A stretch of 8,171 nt of DNA from JBFHRB01 sp041591915 (GTDB lineage Bacteria; Actinomycetota; Nitriliruptoria; Nitriliruptorales; Nitriliruptoraceae). The stretch lies in assembly GCA_041591915.1 (NCBI GenBank), contig JBFHRB010000155.1, positions 1 through 8,171 on the forward strand. Reading direction: 5' to 3'. The position numbers and the translations under genes are program-made. Below are positions 6,776 to 8,171 of this stretch, piece after piece (position 1 is the first letter of the stretch; each line of letters opens with the position of its first letter). The notes under the pieces are model-generated. The model did no database searches. It was not told where the DNA came from and saw only the letters and a program-made list of their open reading frames with translations.

Positions 6776-7966
6776 TCAGCTGAAGGCGCTGTGGCCGGTG
6801 ATGGCCTGGCCGAGCACGAGGGTGTGGATCTCGTTCGTGCCCTCGTACGTGTAGACCGACTCGAGGTTGTTCATGTGTCGGATGACCGGGTACTCGGTCG
6901 TGATGCCGTTGGCGCCGAGGACGTTGCGGGCCTCGCGTGCGATCTCGAGTGCCATGCGGACGTTGTCGAGCTTGCCGAAGCTGACCTGCGTCGGCGACAG
7001 GCGTCCCTCGTCCTTGAGCCGGCCGAGGTGGTAGGCGACCAGCGTCCCGCGCTGCACGCCGACCATCATCTCGACGAGCTTGCGCTGGGTCAGCTGGAAG
7101 CGTGCGATCGGCCCGCCGAACTGCTCCCGAGCGGTCGCGTAGTCGAGTGCGGCCTCGTAGCAGGCGCGCGCCGCCCCGACCGCGCCGAACAGGATCCCGA
7201 AGCGCGCCTCGTTCAGGCACGACAGCGGGCCGCGCAGGGAGGCGACCTCGGGCAGGACCGCGTCGGCCGGCAGGCGCACGTCCTCCATGATCAGCTCGGA
7301 GGTGACCGAGGCCCGCAGCGAGACCTTGCGGTGGATCTCGGGGGCGGAGAAGCCCTTCACGTCGGTGGGCACGACGAAGCCGCGGACCCCGTCGTCCGTG
7401 CGCGCCCAGACGACGGCGACGTCGGCGATGGACCCGTTGGTGATCCACATCTTCGTGCCGTTGAGGACCCAGTCACCCGAGGGTTCCTGCTTGGCCGTCG
7501 TGCGCATCGACCCGGGGTCGGAGCCCGAGTCCGGCTCGGTCAGCCCGAAGCAGCCGATCGCCTCCCCGGCCGCCATGCGCGGGAGCCACTCCTGCTTCTG
7601 CTCCTCCGATCCGAACGCCCAGATCGGGAACATCGCGAGGCTGCCCTGGACGCTCACGAAGCTGCGGAGGCCGGAGTCGCCTGCCTCGAGCTCCATGCAC
7701 GCGAGGCCGTACATCATGGCCGACGTGCCGGCGCACCCGTAGCCGTCGAGGTGCATCCCGAGCAGGCCCATCCGACCGATCTCGGGCGCGAGCTCGGTGT
7801 GCGGGAACGTGCCCGCGTCGAACCACTCGCCGACCTCGTCGAGCACCCGGTCCTCGACGAAGCGCCGCACGGTGTCGCGCAGCAGGACCTCGTCCTCGGA
7901 CAGCAGCCCATCGGTGTCGAGCAGGTCGCGCGGATCCTCCGCGCGCGGACGCAACGGCTCGGACAT
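6776..7966 (-). CDS. gcdH: Glutaryl-CoA dehydrogenase
   Basis: This 396-residue flavoprotein of the acyl-CoA dehydrogenase family oxidises and decarboxylates glutaryl-CoA to crotonyl-CoA and passes electrons to electron-transfer flavoprotein. The N-terminal helical domain starts with LLSEDEVLLRDTVRRFVED. The middle beta domain has CFGLTEPDSGSDPGSM and WVLNGTKMWITNG. R101 in GLRSFVSVQ corresponds to the arginine that binds the substrate's free carboxylate, and E375 in TYEGTNEIH is the catalytic base. Both are hallmarks separating glutaryl-CoA dehydrogenase from ordinary acyl-CoA dehydrogenases, and similarity to human GCDH runs over the whole length. It is the first gene of the leftward operon. 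GGAGG at 7975-7971 lies four bases before the ATG. Its promoter overlaps that of the divergent regulator. Confidence 0.94.
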   Translation of the reverse strand: MSEPLRPRAEDPRDLLDTDGLLSEDEVLLRDTVRRFVEDRVLDEVGEWFDAGTFPHTELAPEIGRMGLLGMHLDGYGCAGTSAMMYGLACMELEAGDSGLRSFVSVQGSLAMFPIWAFGSEEQKQEWLPRMAAGEAIGCFGLTEPDSGSDPGSMRTTAKQEPSGDWVLNGTKMWITNGSIADVAVVWARTDDGVRGFVVPTDVKGFSAPEIHRKVSLRASVTSELIMEDVRLPADAVLPEVASLRGPLSCLNEARFGILFGAVGAARACYEAALDYATAREQFGGPIARFQLTQRKLVEMMVGVQRGTLVAYHLGRLKDEGRLSPTQVSFGKLDNVRMALEIAREARNVLGANGITTEYPVIRHMNNLESVYTYEGTNEIHTLVLGQAITGHSAFS

Positions 7967-7989
7967 GCCACCTCCAGTCGCTGTACGAG

Positions 7990-8019
7990 ATGCTACACAA
8001 AGACTTCGTGCGCTGTAAC
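7990..8019 (-). promoter_or_regulatory. Promoter of the gcdH-ALDH7-lysine dehydrogenase operon
   Basis: On the minus strand GTTACA (8019-8014, four of six matches to TTGACA) is followed after 18 bases by TAGCAT (7995-7990), a TANNNT box. Transcription would start near 7983, giving a leader of about 16 bases with GGAGG. Its -35 overlaps the -10 of the divergent regulator gene. Confidence 0.5.
7996..8010. promoter_or_regulatory. 15-bp near-palindrome, candidate operator for the divergent regulator
   Basis: CACAAAG, centre A, CTTCGTG: six of seven arm positions are complementary. It fills the spacer between -35 and -10 of the gcdH promoter and lies just upstream of the regulator's -10 box, so a bound protein would block both. 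Binding by the adjacent RpiR-type protein is an inference. Confidence 0.45.
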
Positions 8020-8021
8020 GT
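8016..8021 (+). promoter_or_regulatory. -10 box (TANNNT) for leaderless transcription of the regulator gene
   Basis: TAACGT ends exactly seven bases before the ATG at 8029, the same geometry as at 1453. No Shine-Dalgarno sequence is present. A -35 is not convincing; GCTACA at 7992-7997 is a weak possibility. Confidence 0.55.
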
Positions 8022-8028
8022 ACCGTTC

Positions 8029-8171
8029 ATGACGACGGAGACCCTCGCACGGACCCTCGGCCAGCGCATCGGGGTGGCCGGGGACACCCTGACCCCGACG
8101 GAGCGACGGGTGGCCGAGACGATCCTGGCCGACCCGACGCTCGTCGCCTTCCGCACCGTCGCCGATCTCGC
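8029..8171 (+). CDS. Transcriptional regulator, RpiR/MurR-type N-terminal HTH, C-terminus beyond window
   Basis: The first 47 codons are visible before the right edge. The pattern LTPTERRVAETILADPTLVA followed by FRTVADLA matches the start of the RpiR-family helix-turn-helix domain (helix 1, the conserved hydrophobic turn, then the first helix of the DNA-binding pair). Full-length members are about 280-300 residues, with a C-terminal SIS domain that binds a phosphosugar or other small effector; that part is not in view. The gene is divergent from the lysine catabolic operon, with 62 bases between start codons, overlapping promoters and a shared near-palindrome. Control of that operon and of itself is therefore likely. 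Most known family members govern sugar metabolism, so a lysine link would be unusual. Another HTH family cannot be excluded from so short a piece. Confidence 0.72.
   Translation, partial: MTTETLARTLGQRIGVAGDTLTPTERRVAETILADPTLVAFRTVADL

Noticed and set aside
7982..7997. TGTA-N8-TACA inverted repeat near the gcdH -10 box
   Set aside because: The arms are only four bases and overlap the promoter and the better 15-bp palindrome; likely chance.
5188..8032. Long plus-strand open frames opposite the ALDH7 and gcdH genes
   Set aside because: They mirror strongly conserved minus-strand enzymes, have low-complexity Arg/Asp/Val-rich products and no ribosome sites.
1..8171. CRISPR array, tRNA or rRNA, insertion sequence or prophage genes
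   Set aside because: I saw no regularly spaced repeats, tRNA-like cloverleaf, rRNA stretch, transposase or terminal repeats. Gene content and base use look uniformly chromosomal.

Overview
The window is very GC-rich and uses GC-ending codons throughout. Together with TANNNT-type -10 boxes and two apparently leaderless genes, this points to a high-GC actinobacterium; a deep or poorly sampled lineage is possible, but I cannot name a genus from sequence alone. It holds seven genes, two of them cut by the window edges. Large open frames opposite the real genes are codon-bias shadows and are left out.

Left part (1-3598): a secreted protein is read leftwards from 1042 and runs off the left edge. 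It has a clear signal peptide and ends, within the window, in the start of a prealbumin-like (SpaA/Cna-B type) domain. Upstream lies a 423-base gap. Its part next to the gene (1042-1190) can fold into a closed, pseudoknot-like leader RNA with alternative pairings around the ribosome binding site. The rest holds inverted repeats and the promoter of the divergent gene. That gene (1466-3598) encodes a 710-residue membrane protein with a C-terminal spermidine-synthase-like domain, and its start codon sits exactly seven bases after a TANNNT box.

Middle (3599-4105): a small dimeric-barrel protein of the antibiotic biosynthesis monooxygenase/YgiN type (3731-4090) has its own plausible promoter. It converges on the operon that follows.

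Right part (4106-8171): a leftward operon of three catabolic genes: glutaryl-CoA dehydrogenase (gcdH), an ALDH7/antiquitin-type alpha-aminoadipate semialdehyde dehydrogenase, and a saccharopine-dehydrogenase-family enzyme that looks most like lysine 6-dehydrogenase. Together they fit breakdown of L-lysine through aminoadipate semialdehyde, aminoadipate and glutaryl-CoA to crotonyl-CoA. The aminotransferase and 2-oxoadipate dehydrogenase steps are not in the window. Divergent from the operon starts a regulator with an RpiR/MurR-type N-terminal helix-turn-helix. The two promoters overlap and share a 15-base near-palindrome, so this regulator is the obvious candidate for controlling lysine catabolism and itself.
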